DNA of 64,000 bases from Pycnococcus provasolii (taxonomy: Eukaryota > Chlorophyta > Pseudoscourfieldiophyceae > Pseudoscourfieldiales), in assembly GCA_049487715.1 (NCBI GenBank), contig CP150568.1, positions 248,001-312,000 of the forward strand, read 5' to 3'. Positions 50,345 to 60,745 of the stretch are shown here, in pieces. Position 1 is the first letter of the stretch, and the number at the start of each line of letters is the position of its first letter. The notes under the pieces are model-generated. The model was not told where the DNA came from. It saw nothing but the letters and a program-made list of their open reading frames with translations, and ran no database searches. The translations under genes and the position numbers were made by a program.

Positions 50345-51222
50345 TGTCCAGAGCTCGACAGAATGCGCCACCGAGAAATGATGAAGTGACAGACGACAGG
50401 CGAAAAACAACCGGGAAAAAAGTTTTAAAAAGAAACCCCAGAAGAGCAGGCCTGCGAGAAGCCCCAAAGTCCTAAACCGAAAAACGGGGTCCCCCTTCCC
50501 AAAAACGAGTAGTACAATAATGCTTGGGATGGGGATCCGTCCGAGCACCAAGGCAGCTGCTGGGGGGTCCCGAGCCCGAGGGTTTTCTCCCTCCCCGGCC
50601 TGCTTCGCCTTTTTGTTGTCGCCTCGCCGCCACGAGTGTCCGTCATTCTCCACCGTCTTTCCTTTCCGGCGAGTGAGTCTCCGGTGACCAGTCACTGTGT
50701 GTGTGTGTGTGTGTGCACTTTCCAGACTGCACTGACTACTCTGCACTGCACTGCTGCTGCTGCTGTCGTTGTTTTGCTACAGGTGTACTGGTCTTTTAGG
50801 TTGATAATTGAAGATTGTGTTGGGATCTCTCGAGAGTAGCTTCATTCAGGCTTCTTCATCCCTTCAAGAATCTTCTTGCTCTTGAGGAGAGAGTTGTTTT
50901 TTCTTTTGCAATTCTCGAGAGCAGACATTTGTACTTGTTAACAGTGTGTACATACTTTTTTTTTAGTAACAGTTCTTAGGGACAGTCTCTTGTGTACCTT
51001 TTTACTACTTGAGTCTTGGTGAGGTGTCTTGGTGTGTTGTGCTACTTTCAACTTCTCATCAACAACCTACCTTTTCAACTATTCTTATTGTTAAAACCAC
51101 ACGTGTGTGTTGTGTGCATTCACGCACTTGTGCTTACTCTTTTGAAAGAAAGAAAAACAAACCCGCAGCGTTTCGTGTGTCAGCGACAAGAAAGAAAGAA
51201 CTAGAAGAACTCAAAACTCAAC
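50345..51222. other. Divergent intergenic region, RCC1-like / RBBP6
   Basis: No gene seen. Contains a (GT)n tract at about 50698-50714 and T-rich leader sequence up to the RBBP6 start. Confidence 0.45.
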
Positions 51223-53223
51223 ATGAGCAGCGTTATCTTCTTCAAGTTCAAATCCGCCACCACTTTTGACCGAGTGAACTTTGACGGCTACTACATCTCC
51301 GTCGGCGAGCTGAAAAGCGCCATACAAAACAAAACCAACTTGTCCGGAGGTGCGAATGCTTCCAAGGTTCACCTCGACAGCGAACTCGTGCTCGCGGACT
51401 CACAGACGGGCGAAGAGTACACCGATGACGGATACCTGATTGGAAAGAACAGCCAGGTGACTGTCAGCCGAGTGTCCGTGTCCGCGCGCGTCATGGCACA
51501 GCAGGCACAGCACGCAGCCGCGCAGCAAGCAGCTTCCGCGCCTTCTGCGAAACAGAGTAAACCGCCACCCTTGCCGGCGGTGGCGGATGACGACTTTGGC
51601 GAAGAGCTGTACGCGCCTGCACTCGAGGCGGCGAACGAGGAAGATGCGCTCAACTCGTTTCTTGACAACCAGGCGAACGACTGGGAGAGGCAGACGACCG
51701 CGGGTGGACGCGGTAGAGGACGTGGCATGGGACCAGCTGGCGGACGTGGCGCGGGCCCAGCCGGCGGGCGAGGTGTCGGCGGTCCGACGTCGCACACGGG
51801 CGCTCCCCCGCCTGGTTACGTCTGCAAGCGGTGCAAGATACCCGGTCACTTCATCGAGAGATGCCCCACGAACGGCGATCCGAACTACGACATCAAGAAG
51901 TCACGCATGCCCACAGGAATTCCTGCCAGCTTCCTCGTGCAGGTGAACGAAGGAGGGCTGAAGCTCGCAGATGGCACATCCGGAGCACTGGCGTCGAATG
52001 ATCACGTCTTCGCGCGAGCGATGGGAGCTGTGGCGAAAGTCGAGAAGAAGCAAGAGATTCCAGACGAGTACAAGTGCCCCATCTGCTCTGAGCTGTACCG
52101 CGACGCGGTGATGATCCCGTGCTGCCAGATGACAGCCTGCGACACATGCCTGCGCGACAAGCTGATGCTCGTTGCGGACGACGAGGAGGCGCTGCCAACG
52201 TGCCCCTTCTGCGGCTCTACAGATCAGGACTGCGACTCGCTGCTACCAAATCTCATGCTTCGTAAGGCTGTTGACTCGTTCTGGCGACGCGGCAATGCAC
52301 CCGAGAAGCAGGAGGTGAAGGCTCTCGAGGGTCCGACAGTCACGACCACGACGGGCAATGGCAGTGGGAGTGCGGGCGGCGTCGCGCCGCTGGCTCTGCC
52401 GAGTGGCATGTCCGGAGGTGCATCAGCAGGAGCCGACGGTGGTGATGGTGGTACCGCCGCCGCCGCTACTGCTGCTGCTGCCGTTGCTGCCGGCACCGGT
52501 GCGACGAAAAGCGGCGGCACGGCTCCGGAGGTGAGCCAGAAGAGCGGTGGAAGTGGAGATGCTGCGACTGGTGCCGGAAGTGGTGGTGATGGTGATGGGG
52601 AGGGTGGTGTGAAAGCGGTTGCCTCGGTGCCCGCGTTTCAGCAACAGGTGACACAGAAGCAGAAACCGAATCCCCCCACCACAGCCCCGCCTGAGCTGCC
52701 ACCGCCGATGTCCTTTGACAATTTTCCTTTCCCAATACCAGCTTGGGACGACCCGATGGCGTACGCGCTCCTCGTGGATAGGCCGTTGCCCAAGTGGCAG
52801 TTCGAGCAGCTGCGCATGCAAGCCCTCCATGCACGTCAAATGTACAACAATCCTCCGTCGGAGAAGGATCGCGGTCGAGATCGTGAGTACCGTGACCGCG
52901 ATCGTGATTTCCGCGACGACCCTGACCGCGACAGGCGACGCAGCCGCAGCCGTTCGCCACGCCGACGTGACGATCCTCGCGAATTCCGTGACCGCGATCG
53001 TGATCGCAGACGACGCAGCCGCAGCCGCAGCCGATCCCCGGCGCGTCGGCGCGACGAACGCGATCGTGATCGCGATCGCGACCGTCGAGATCGAGATCGC
53101 CCAAAGGTTGTGCAGGTGCAGGTGCCGCAGACTCGTGCCCCTGGGGGTGGAGGAGGTGGAGGTGGAGGTGGAGGTGGTGGTGGTGGTGGACGTCGACGAA
53201 GGCGTGGCGGTGCCAATCGTTAG
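51223..53223 (+). CDS. RBBP6/MPE1-type protein (DWNN + zinc knuckle + RING + RS tail)
   Basis: A 666-residue protein with the fixed RBBP6 order. The ubiquitin-like DWNN domain is at 1-85 (starting SSVIFFKFKSATTFDRVNFDG). A CCHC zinc knuckle lies at about 200-216 (CKRCKIPGHFIERC). A RING/U-box-type finger at about 284-340 begins CPICSELYRDAVMIPCC and ends CPFCGS. The second half is disordered, with a G/A-rich region and a C-terminal RS/RD/DR-rich tract ending in a poly-Gly RRRRGG tail. Yeast Mpe1 and animal RBBP6 act in pre-mRNA 3'-end cleavage and polyadenylation, and can act as E3 ubiquitin ligases. Convergent with SYF2, an mRNA splicing factor. Confidence 0.95.
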   Translation: MSSVIFFKFKSATTFDRVNFDGYYISVGELKSAIQNKTNLSGGANASKVHLDSELVLADSQTGEEYTDDGYLIGKNSQVTVSRVSVSARVMAQQAQHAAAQQAASAPSAKQSKPPPLPAVADDDFGEELYAPALEAANEEDALNSFLDNQANDWERQTTAGGRGRGRGMGPAGGRGAGPAGGRGVGGPTSHTGAPPPGYVCKRCKIPGHFIERCPTNGDPNYDIKKSRMPTGIPASFLVQVNEGGLKLADGTSGALASNDHVFARAMGAVAKVEKKQEIPDEYKCPICSELYRDAVMIPCCQMTACDTCLRDKLMLVADDEEALPTCPFCGSTDQDCDSLLPNLMLRKAVDSFWRRGNAPEKQEVKALEGPTVTTTTGNGSGSAGGVAPLALPSGMSGGASAGADGGDGGTAAAATAAAAVAAGTGATKSGGTAPEVSQKSGGSGDAATGAGSGGDGDGEGGVKAVASVPAFQQQVTQKQKPNPPTTAPPELPPPMSFDNFPFPIPAWDDPMAYALLVDRPLPKWQFEQLRMQALHARQMYNNPPSEKDRGRDREYRDRDRDFRDDPDRDRRRSRSRSPRRRDDPREFRDRDRDRRRRSRSRSRSPARRRDERDRDRDRDRRDRDRPKVVQVQVPQTRAPGGGGGGGGGGGGGGGGRRRRRGGANR

Positions 53224-53309
53224 TCATTGGAGATTGCGATTGTTTTTTTGTGTAAAAAAGACGCTCAACAAAATATTACAAGATAAAAAAGGACCTAACG
53301 GATATAGTT

Positions 53310-53975
53310 CTAGTCTGGTAACGCAGTGCCTCGTTCCAAGTTCGCTTTGATTTCGAGAGTCGCTCCTCCCATTGCTTTTTCCACCCGTCGGTTGAAGTAG
53401 TCGTTGCTTGTGTTGACTGCGTCCACTTCATCTGTCGTAACTCTTCGTGACCTTTTAATGGCCGCCGCCCTACTCTTAGCGCGGTGCTCCTCCAACTCGT
53501 TCACCATGCGGTCGACCAGGTTTTCAGGTACGCCGTGCGCAGGCGTCTTCTTTTTGACGTCGGGTTCGTTGACGCGACCATCGCCATCGTCGTCGCTGCC
53601 GTCAGCCGCCACGACGCCACTTTTGTGTATGCGCCTCTTCAGAGAGAGATAGAAGTCCCTGTCGTTCTGCAGTCCACTGTTTGCGTTGGACACTTTTTTT
53701 CTTTTTCGAGACGCCTGCGCTTCGTCCTGCTCCGCGGTGACCACTAGTGTCTCCGGCTTTAGGACAGCGGACGGGTCCACGAGACGCGACGCCAGGATCG
53801 AAGACGCCTTGTTCGCCTTGTCGCCATCCATCTTTCTATTTTTCTCGTCGTCGTTGGCGTTTTCGCTCTGCCTCATCCTCCTGGCCTCCGCGACGACTTC
53901 GACGCGGTTGTGCTGCCTCGACTCCGCGAGCTTGCCCTGGAGCGCGTCTAAGAGCGCGAGGCGGCGCGACGACAT
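53310..53975 (-). CDS. SYF2: Pre-mRNA-splicing factor SYF2
   Basis: A 221-residue helical, highly charged protein of the NineTeen complex/spliceosome. The SYF2 signature is in the C-terminal half: KRSRRVTTDEVDAVNTSN followed by FNRRVEKAM and the conserved end EIKANLERGTAL. The N-terminal half contains MSSRRLALLDALQGKLAESRQ, a typical helical start, then a K/D-rich middle. Start is the ATG at 53975; the frame also extends upstream through TTG. Its stop codon is 86 bases from the RBBP6 stop (convergent) and its start is 328 bases from eL6 (divergent). Confidence 0.88.
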   Translation of the reverse strand: MSSRRLALLDALQGKLAESRQHNRVEVVAEARRMRQSENANDDEKNRKMDGDKANKASSILASRLVDPSAVLKPETLVVTAEQDEAQASRKRKKVSNANSGLQNDRDFYLSLKRRIHKSGVVAADGSDDDGDGRVNEPDVKKKTPAHGVPENLVDRMVNELEEHRAKSRAAAIKRSRRVTTDEVDAVNTSNDYFNRRVEKAMGGATLEIKANLERGTALPD

Positions 53976-54120
53976 CAATCAGGCAGTTGCGGCAGAAAAA
54001 CAGAAAAACAGAAAAACAAAGAAAACGAAGAACCCCAAGTCCCCAACCCCTAAACATCCATCCAAAAAAGAAAAAAAACGAAACCCCGAATATCGAATCG
54101 AAGAAAAAAAATAAAAAAAC

Positions 54121-54149
54121 ATCCCCGTGAATCTGAAGGAGGATACCTC
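54121..54149. promoter_or_regulatory. Two-part motif shared with the uS2 promoter
   Basis: ATCCCCGTGAAT (54121-54132) and GAGGATACCTC (54139-54149), about 155 bases before the eL6 start; same words as at 12878-12910. The rest of 53976-54303 is A-rich then GC-rich leader. Confidence 0.6.
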
Positions 54150-54303
54150 TTTCGGCTTGCTTTTGCATTTTGCAGTTCCGGTGCGAGCCTACGGCGGCGG
54201 GCGGCGACCCCTTCTCCCAGGCCCAGACCAAACTCCATCCCCTGCCTGCCTGCGCCTTGCCTCGCCAGCCGACACACCAACACTCGAATCACACTTCAGC
54301 TCG

Positions 54304-54912
54304 ATGGTGACAACGTCGCACAAGCGTGGCACGGGACTCGTGGGCGTGGGAAAGAAGCCCGCAGCAGTCAAGGCTGCAGCCGCAAAGGCGACCAAGCCGC
54401 CGCGCTTCTACGCGCCGGAGGATGTCCCCAAGCCCGTCTACAAAAAGAACACCGCGCGCCCGACGAAGCTCAGGTCGTCCATCGCGCCGGGAACCGTGCT
54501 CATCCTGCTCGCCGGAAGGTTCAAGGGGAAGCGCGTCGTCTTTCTCAAACAGCTCGAGTCGGGACTTCTGCTCGTCTCCGGGCCGTTCACGGTGAACGGC
54601 GTGCCGCTGAGGCGCGTCGCGCAGTCGTACGTGATCGCCACCTCCACGAAGATCGACATCTCCAAGGTGTCGGTTGACGCCGGACTCAACGACGCCTTCT
54701 TCAAGGCGGCGGACAAGAAGGCGTCAAAGGAGTTCTTCGAGGGTGATGCGGAGGTGACAAAGAAGGAGCTGCCCGCGGAGGTGAAGGCTGCGCAGAAAAA
54801 GGTTGACGATCAGCTCATGCCACTTGTGGAGAAGGTGAAGGACCTCAAGGGATATCTCGCCACGCGCTTCACGCTCTCCAAGGGTGTTTATCCGCACACG
54901 CTCAAATTCTGA
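54304..54912 (+). CDS. RPL6: 60S ribosomal protein eL6
   Basis: A 202-residue large-subunit protein. Family features are [33 protein letters not shown] (a KOW-like beta barrel), [33 protein letters not shown], and the [24 protein letters not shown] helix; the C-terminus ends [19 protein letters not shown]. The N-terminus is Lys/Ala rich. Start is the ATG at 54304, since the frame upstream is leader. Strong codon bias fits high expression. Divergent from SYF2. Confidence 0.95.
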   Translation: MVTTSHKRGTGLVGVGKKPAAVKAAAAKATKPPRFYAPEDVPKPVYKKNTARPTKLRSSIAPGTVLILLAGRFKGKRVVFLKQLESGLLLVSGPFTVNGVPLRRVAQSYVIATSTKIDISKVSVDAGLNDAFFKAADKKASKEFFEGDAEVTKKELPAEVKAAQKKVDDQLMPLVEKVKDLKGYLATRFTLSKGVYPHTLKF

Positions 54913-55067
54913 GCCGGCTCGACCGCATGATCGTGTCGCATGTAACGTGAAGGCTTGGAAAAACAAAACAAAAACAGAAAATATCAGAAAACATACCAAA
55001 ATTACAACACGACAAGACGGTGCTTGCGTACTTCTTTTTTTTTTGTTGAGGGTGAGAACTTCTCTGC

Positions 55068-55535
55068 CTATCTATCTTGTAGAGCTTGTGCGGTAGCGTC
55101 AGCTGACGAAGTCAATCTCGGAAATTTGTCCGACTCTGAACCCGTGAGCGAGCTTGTCACGTCGCACGTTGCCAAAACCGTTCGCAAACCGCCTATGAGT
55201 TGTGCGAGAACCTCGTTTCCTTCGTCACGACGTCTTCTCAGCTCAGCGAGACGTTCGTGCAGCTGTGAATCGTCCGCTTCCATGGGTTGTGCACCGCCAT
55301 TCTCCCGCTTCTCGTCTCCCGTATTTGTCGCCAGGAAAGCTTCCAGCGCCTCGTAACTTGCGCGGTACTTCGCTTGCGCCTGCTCGACATCCGACTCCAA
55401 CGCGGGTGTCGTGAGACCAGCGGCGGCGTCGGCGCTGTTTTCGTTGAGCGCGTCGCCGGCGCCCACGAGCGTGAGCAGGTGCGTGGCGGCGTGCTCGAGG
55501 CGGGTGAGCAGAGCCGCACCCGTCTCCGACGCCAT
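55068..55535 (-). CDS. Small helical protein, possibly a Mediator head-type subunit
   Basis: A 155-residue, almost wholly helical, acidic protein. The order (short N-terminal helix LLTRLEHAATHLLTLVG, loop, long helix ESDVEQAQAKYRASYEALEAFL, loop, helix LHERLAELRRRRDEGNEVLAQLIGGLRTVL) resembles small Mediator subunits such as MED11/MED22, but no decisive motif is present. Alternative: an unrelated coiled-coil protein. Start ATG at 55535; composition and codon use match neighbours. Divergent from the fucosyltransferase-like gene with a TTAGGG array in the 269-base gap. Confidence 0.5.
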   Translation of the reverse strand: MASETGAALLTRLEHAATHLLTLVGAGDALNENSADAAAGLTTPALESDVEQAQAKYRASYEALEAFLATNTGDEKRENGGAQPMEADDSQLHERLAELRRRRDEGNEVLAQLIGGLRTVLATCDVTSSLTGSESDKFPRLTSSADATAQALQDR

Positions 55536-55678
55536 GCTGTCTGGACAGAGAGCAGATGTGTTGCTGACTGAGGCACAACCCCGGGTAACCCAAACCCAAC
55601 CCCGAAACTGAGGAACGCCAAGGGCATATCAACCCAGAGGTCAGTGGAGAAGAATTCGGAAGAAAACGAAAACAACGA

Positions 55679-55711
55679 CAGGGTTAGGGTTAGGGTTAGG
55701 GTTAGGGCTAG
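55679..55711. promoter_or_regulatory. Five TTAGGG units in a divergent promoter
   Basis: A run of GGGTTAGGGTTAGGG type, four perfect units and one GCTAGG variant, about 95 bases before the start at 55805 and 145 from the opposed start at 55535. Confidence 0.6.
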
Positions 55712-55804
55712 GTACTCTTGTTTTGGTCCTCTCCCTACTATCCCCATTATTACTGAACTGAACGTTACACCATTATTACGTGACGCGATAGATAGGCGTG
55801 CGCC

Positions 55805-58303
55805 ATGGCGAGTCAACTGCCGCAGCACCGTGGTGGTCGTCTTCCGCGCAGCAAGGCGATGCTTGAGCGCATGCTGCTGCTTGCGCTTGCGATCGCGCTC
55901 TTTGCTACAGTAATTGATACCATGATATCAATCACCGCGATCGTCGGTTTGGAACGGTCGTCGTCGACGAGGAGGAGGAGTAACTCACTGAGTCACAGGA
56001 TGAGGACGAATGATGGTGATGGCAATAACGCCGACGGCGTTGTTGAGGATGACCAAGCAGCAGCAGCAGTACGTCGTCGTCTAGCTCGTGGAGCAAACCA
56101 ACAAGAAGAACGAATTATACATAAAATCATTCCGCATCCTCTGCCTAACGTATTCCAATTTGGAAGCTCAACGCAGTTGTACCACATCATTGTATCCGCA
56201 AGATGCTTCCTCAGGGATGATGAGGAAGAAGAGGAGGAGGAAGGAGTCGACCAAGCAGATAATATGGCGGCGCCACCGGCGAGACGTCGACGAGCGCATC
56301 TAGTTCTTCCTGCATTATTTGACCACGTACCTGCTGCTATCATCAGGCCACCACCACCACCACAACAACGACGACAACACGGTTTCGTAAACGATCGTGC
56401 GCCACCACCGTTACCAGGTCCACCGTCGACACCTGTTGGCATGGCGTTCGGCGATATCTTTGATGTCGATCGACTGAAAAGTGTCTTGCGTGTTGTCGAC
56501 GGGCGAGACATCGAGAATGAAGAGGTTCTTGAAATTTACGTCAGCGAACCGCCACACGCAAGCTTAGCTGTTCACGCAACCATTGAATTTGCACACAATA
56601 ATAATGGCCCGCGGCACGTCGGTGACGACAAAAGAGGAAACAAAGAAAGTCAGCATCATTCCTCCGCGACGGAGGATGCTGCACAAAAGCTTGCTGGGCA
56701 ATGGCTGTACCACTCAAAGTCACGGCTTTGTACAGCTCGGATTGTTAATAACAGCGGCACGTCGTCGTCGTCGCTGCCCATGCTGCTTCCTCGACTGAAA
56801 GGTTCAAGCATAACAGATGATTTGTGGGCAGCAACACGCGAAGAGGTTCCACACCGCTGGTACAGACAACTAAGTCGCGAGCGACTGGCGGGGACGCCTG
56901 ACCCCTCGTCTGCCAGTCGCGAGTCTGTCGTGTTGTGCCCAACACAATCACGATGTCTCCTTCGGACCAGACTGTTGCTTCCGGGCGAGAAGAAGAAATC
57001 GTCGCAGCCCAACAAGCAGCCACGTCTCACGTGTGATCGCACATGCCGCCACGGCGACAGCGGTTCTCGTGCTACTACTACTTTCATTAGAAATAGACCT
57101 GATCTCGCGCTATGGGGTGACGCGGATGTCAATGTCATCGACGTCGCGGATGAGCTGATTGAAAATGCAAGTAATCGTCATTTCGCTGCAGAATCATCAT
57201 CAGCGGTTGCCAAGGCTGTTCAAGCTGCCATCATTGGCAGAAAAGTACATGGATGGGAAAATGAGCTGGATTCGTTCATTCCCAATCGCACGTTAATGCA
57301 AGCGCCATCAGAAACTTGGGACCATATGGAACATGCCATGAAGTACGCAGAATTTTGTCAAGCCACGGAAAGCGAGTGCACAATGCAAGTGTTATCGTCG
57401 CCGTCGTCGTCAGACACCAGCAGCAGCTACCTTGGCGGGGGTGGTAGTAGTCGATGGACTGTGCTCTCCTGCTCGACGCAGGATGCACATGGAGGAGCGT
57501 ACTCTCCTGGACTGTACGCATGTTTCCCGTGGACACGCGACTGCCTCGAGCGTGCTAACGAAATTGCGAACGAAGCACCACTCACAGGGCTGTGGGACCA
57601 CCCGCAACGCGTGGGCGAGCCGATTACTCGCCGTGGAGTATCTTCCCGTAGTGGCACGCTCTTCTTTGGCTCAGTGGCGCACGACGACGACTTACGTCGA
57701 ATATTTCAAAATCTAATCCCAGCTGCCCCATTAGCACGTGCGCTAGCTCGCCTTGTCCAGCATATGAATCTCACCTTTAGCGATGATGATGATGATGTCG
57801 CATCATCATCATCATCATCAAGTGACGTCGACGACACAAATCATTCGATGGAAGAAGAAATGTGGATGCCTGCACACGTGCCGTTCGACTGCGTGCATCT
57901 ACGGCGCGGCGATAAAGTGCAAGAATGCGCGCAGCTGGCTCTGGACACAGCGAAGAGCGCGCGCGTGTGCCCACCGCCGCTCGACGTGGTCATACGGCGC
58001 GTCAGCGAACTTGCTCGCAATCGATCCGTCGTTGTTGTTTCAGACGATCTGCACTTTGCGACACGCGTCGCCACAGGCGTGGACTCCACACACCCCGTCC
58101 GAATCCGTCAGGAGTACGACGATGGCGATGACGACGACACGTGGACGCGCGGTCGAAGACGCATTATCGAGTCCTTCGCCGAGAGATTACTATGCGCTCA
58201 CGCAACCCGTTTCGTTGGTCACGCCGACTCAACTTTCACACAGAGCATTGTCATGTGGCGCATTGCCAGAAATGCATCGTTTGACTTCTGGCCAATCTTT
58301 TAA
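55805..58303 (+). CDS. Type II membrane glycosyltransferase, fucosyltransferase-like
   Basis: An 832-residue protein. A membrane anchor at about residues 20-45 (MLLLALAIALFATVIDTM) follows a short cytosolic start, the standard type II Golgi topology. The only recognisable catalytic landmark is near residue 695: DCVHLRRGDKV, matching the H-x-RR-x-DK GDP-fucose-binding motif of alpha-1,6/alpha-1,2 and protein O-fucosyltransferases. After it, VVVVSDDLHFA and the terminal FVGHADSTFTQSIVMW correspond to the last motifs of that superfamily. The first 650 residues are long, with several acidic or serine runs and no known domain. Donor is likely GDP-fucose; acceptor unknown. The stop is 81 bases from the convergent aldo/keto reductase. 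Confidence 0.72.
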   Translation: MASQLPQHRGGRLPRSKAMLERMLLLALAIALFATVIDTMISITAIVGLERSSSTRRRSNSLSHRMRTNDGDGNNADGVVEDDQAAAAVRRRLARGANQQEERIIHKIIPHPLPNVFQFGSSTQLYHIIVSARCFLRDDEEEEEEEGVDQADNMAAPPARRRRAHLVLPALFDHVPAAIIRPPPPPQQRRQHGFVNDRAPPPLPGPPSTPVGMAFGDIFDVDRLKSVLRVVDGRDIENEEVLEIYVSEPPHASLAVHATIEFAHNNNGPRHVGDDKRGNKESQHHSSATEDAAQKLAGQWLYHSKSRLCTARIVNNSGTSSSSLPMLLPRLKGSSITDDLWAATREEVPHRWYRQLSRERLAGTPDPSSASRESVVLCPTQSRCLLRTRLLLPGEKKKSSQPNKQPRLTCDRTCRHGDSGSRATTTFIRNRPDLALWGDADVNVIDVADELIENASNRHFAAESSSAVAKAVQAAIIGRKVHGWENELDSFIPNRTLMQAPSETWDHMEHAMKYAEFCQATESECTMQVLSSPSSSDTSSSYLGGGGSSRWTVLSCSTQDAHGGAYSPGLYACFPWTRDCLERANEIANEAPLTGLWDHPQRVGEPITRRGVSSRSGTLFFGSVAHDDDLRRIFQNLIPAAPLARALARLVQHMNLTFSDDDDDVASSSSSSSDVDDTNHSMEEEMWMPAHVPFDCVHLRRGDKVQECAQLALDTAKSARVCPPPLDVVIRRVSELARNRSVVVVSDDLHFATRVATGVDSTHPVRIRQEYDDGDDDDTWTRGRRRIIESFAERLLCAHATRFVGHADSTFTQSIVMWRIARNASFDFWPIF

Positions 58304-58384
58304 TCAAAAATTTTCAAATATTGTAACGGGATTATCTTCGTCCAACTTGTCTTGGTATTACATCTCTTCGCCAGCATCTGCTAT

Positions 58385-59698
58385 TCAATATTTCGCTTTT
58401 GTGGCGTTCATCGCTTTGTCGCCCAACCACGGTGCCTCGACGCACGCGGGCTTGCTCGACATGTGACAGCACGGGTTTCGAATTTCCTCGTGAATTATCT
58501 CAATCTTGTCAAGGAGCTCCGTTGGCAAATCCAACTTGAAGGCACGCACAGCCTCCTCCACCTGCGCGATGGTCGTGGTTCCGGTGATGATAGCGCCGTT
58601 GAACCATCGCTGGTTCGCCCACGCGTATGCCATCTCGCATGGAGTGATCCCGTACTCACGCGCGAGCTTCGCGTATTTCTCCGTCGCACGCATCACCTCT
58701 GGCATGCCGTAGCGAGGCTGAAAGCCAGGTGACTTGCGCATGCGGCACTCCTCAATCGGCCGATCGGTATTTGATCGCTTCTCCTCCTCGGTTCCCGGAA
58801 TGTACTTGCCAGTGAGAACGCCGCCGGCGAGACAACCGTACGGCAGGCCGACGACGCCGAAGCGATGGCACGCCTCGAGAAGGTCAGTTTCGTACGTGCG
58901 GTTGCACAGCGAAAAGTCGTTCTGCACGCTGATTGGACGCGGCACGCCGAGCTTATCACATGCAATGCAGAACATCGTCAATCCGTACGCATTTTCGTTG
59001 GAAAGTCCCCAGTACTTGATTTTCCCGCTGTCGAGTAGTGCCTTGACGGCGATCACCTGCTTCTCAAAGACGTCCATGTCACCGCCAGAGGTGACTTTCG
59101 GCAGGCGTTCTCTGTCGACGAAGTAGCTTGCGCATCCAAAAACGGGAACGTTCCGCGTTGGCCAGTGCAGCTGGTACAGGTCGATGTAGTCGGTCTGCAG
59201 ACGCTCTAAACTGGCGTTGAGGCTAAACTCCAGCTCATCGAGCGTGAACGCGTGCGCATTGCCACTTCCACCAATGCCTGCTGGGTTGCACTTGGTGGCG
59301 ATGTAGAAGTCACTTCTCTTGATGTCTCCCTCGGCGATTTGCTTGGCGAAGTAGTTTCCCATCCACTTTTCCGTCGTCTTTCCGTAGTCCCACGCAACGG
59401 GATACAATTCGGCGGTGTCAAAGTAGTTGACTCCCGCCTTGACGAGAGCGTCCATCTGTTCGTGGGCCATGCTTTCGTCCGCGTTGAAGCTCCCCCACGT
59501 CATGGTACCAGCGCAGAGCTCCGAGACGACCATGTCGGAGTTTCCGAACTTGACGTATCTCAGCGCGTTTCGACGAGTCACTGAGGACGAAGGAGCTTGA
59601 GCTTCCTGAGCGTCCACCGAGGCGTCCCATATGCCCGCCGTGCGTTCGGCACCAGCACCAGCACCACCACCACCAGTCGAGGACGTCGTCATTCCCAT
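58385..59698 (-). CDS. Aldo/keto reductase, Tas-like
   Basis: A 437-residue NADP(H)-dependent oxidoreductase. The AKR tetrad is visible: Asp in YFDTAELYP with Tyr in DYGKTTEKWMG, Lys in FYIATKCNP and His in YQLHWP. The cofactor site is marked by LPYGCLAGGVLTGKY and the final IITGTTTIAQVEEAVRAF. This wording is that of E. coli Tas and plant AKR subfamilies. The first 60 residues (G, A, S, T rich) may be a presequence or linker. Start is the ATG at 59698; 59692 is possible. Substrate cannot be told. Confidence 0.93.
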   Translation of the reverse strand: MGMTTSSTGGGGAGAGAERTAGIWDASVDAQEAQAPSSSVTRRNALRYVKFGNSDMVVSELCAGTMTWGSFNADESMAHEQMDALVKAGVNYFDTAELYPVAWDYGKTTEKWMGNYFAKQIAEGDIKRSDFYIATKCNPAGIGGSGNAHAFTLDELEFSLNASLERLQTDYIDLYQLHWPTRNVPVFGCASYFVDRERLPKVTSGGDMDVFEKQVIAVKALLDSGKIKYWGLSNENAYGLTMFCIACDKLGVPRPISVQNDFSLCNRTYETDLLEACHRFGVVGLPYGCLAGGVLTGKYIPGTEEEKRSNTDRPIEECRMRKSPGFQPRYGMPEVMRATEKYAKLAREYGITPCEMAYAWANQRWFNGAIITGTTTIAQVEEAVRAFKLDLPTELLDKIEIIHEEIRNPCCHMSSKPACVEAPWLGDKAMNATKAKY

Positions 59699-60094
59699 CG
59701 CGATTACAAGTGTTGGATGATTCGATCTTGCGGGGGGATTATTCGACAAATCTGTGTGGCTGAGACGACAGGTGTCCCCTCCCCGGGCAGCCTGAGGTCC
59801 CATTGGCCGGTGACCGGGAACCGTCCGAGGATTTCTCGGCAGCAAGGCAGCAGTTCGAAACGTTAGGGTTTCTTGGTAACCCTGGTGCCTGCCGGCACCT
59901 ATCCTGCTAGGGCTTCGCCCTACCATTGCTTTGTCGTTCGAAGTCGATTGCTTTGTCGTTCGACTAACGACATCGCCGCCGCGTCGTCTTGCACGTACGC
60001 GTTCTCTGTGCTCCTGCTCACTCCTGCTCTCAGCTCCTCCCTCTACGCTTTCAGCTTCGCGTGTCGCTCCGACATCGCATCAGCACCTCTGCCG

Positions 60095-60133
60095 TGTCAC
60101 GCTGCCCTGGGCACGGCACTGTGCCACCTGCAT
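60095..60133 (+). repeat. 39-bp direct repeat, copy 1
   Basis: Starts TGTCACGCTGCCCTGGGCAC and ends GTGCCACCTGCAT; identical to 60627-60665. Contains a GGCAC/GTGCC stem. Confidence 0.9.
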
Positions 60134-60626
60134 ACTTACTTCTAAAACCTCGCCACGGCACCACGCCACCTCCACCACCACACCTCAACTCGCCTTAGAT
60201 CTCCTTTGTTTTCTCCGTCAGCCACACCACAACTTAAGGCACCACCTGTACCACGTGTGTGTTCACCAAGCCAAGTAGAGTCAAGAAGTTCTGTAACAAG
60301 TAAACACCAACACCACACCACACCTTGTCGTCAGCGTACGCCACAGACGTACACAAAAACGCGTCGACAACTAAAGTCGGTCGTCCAACTCCAAGGGGAG
60401 GGCAACACCCAACCCCCCACCTAACGGTCCCTTTGTTAACAAACTCCCGACACCTTGGGGGAGGGTCCCAAACCTCAACCAACCTTCGCCAGGCAAAAGC
60501 CCTTGGGGTTGGGGGAAACCAAACCACCATCTCCTATCGCCTCCTCTCCTCTCCTTAAACCCCAAACACATCTCTTCTCCTCACCTCAACACCGCCACGC
60601 CACCCACCATCATGCGCCACGACAGC

Positions 60627-60665
60627 TGTCACGCTGCCCTGGGCACGGCACTGTGCCACCTGCAT
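60627..60665 (+). repeat. 39-bp direct repeat, copy 2
   Basis: Identical to 60095-60133, 532 bases away, same orientation. Confidence 0.9.
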
Positions 60666-60745
60666 CCACCGCCTCGGTTGCGATGTCGTTGACGTCCCCG
60701 CAAGCTCACGTGCAACCGAAAACGTCCGTAGCTCCTGTGCAACCG

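Larger units (their letters stand above)
59699..60745. other. Intergenic with repeats beside the retroelement-derived gene
   Basis: TTAGGG word at 59862, CA-rich sequence, and a 39-bp direct repeat (listed). A polypyrimidine tract CCTCCTCTCCTCTCCTT (60540-60556) would be a polypurine tract on the minus strand, the orientation of the adjacent gene. No gene seen. Confidence 0.45.
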
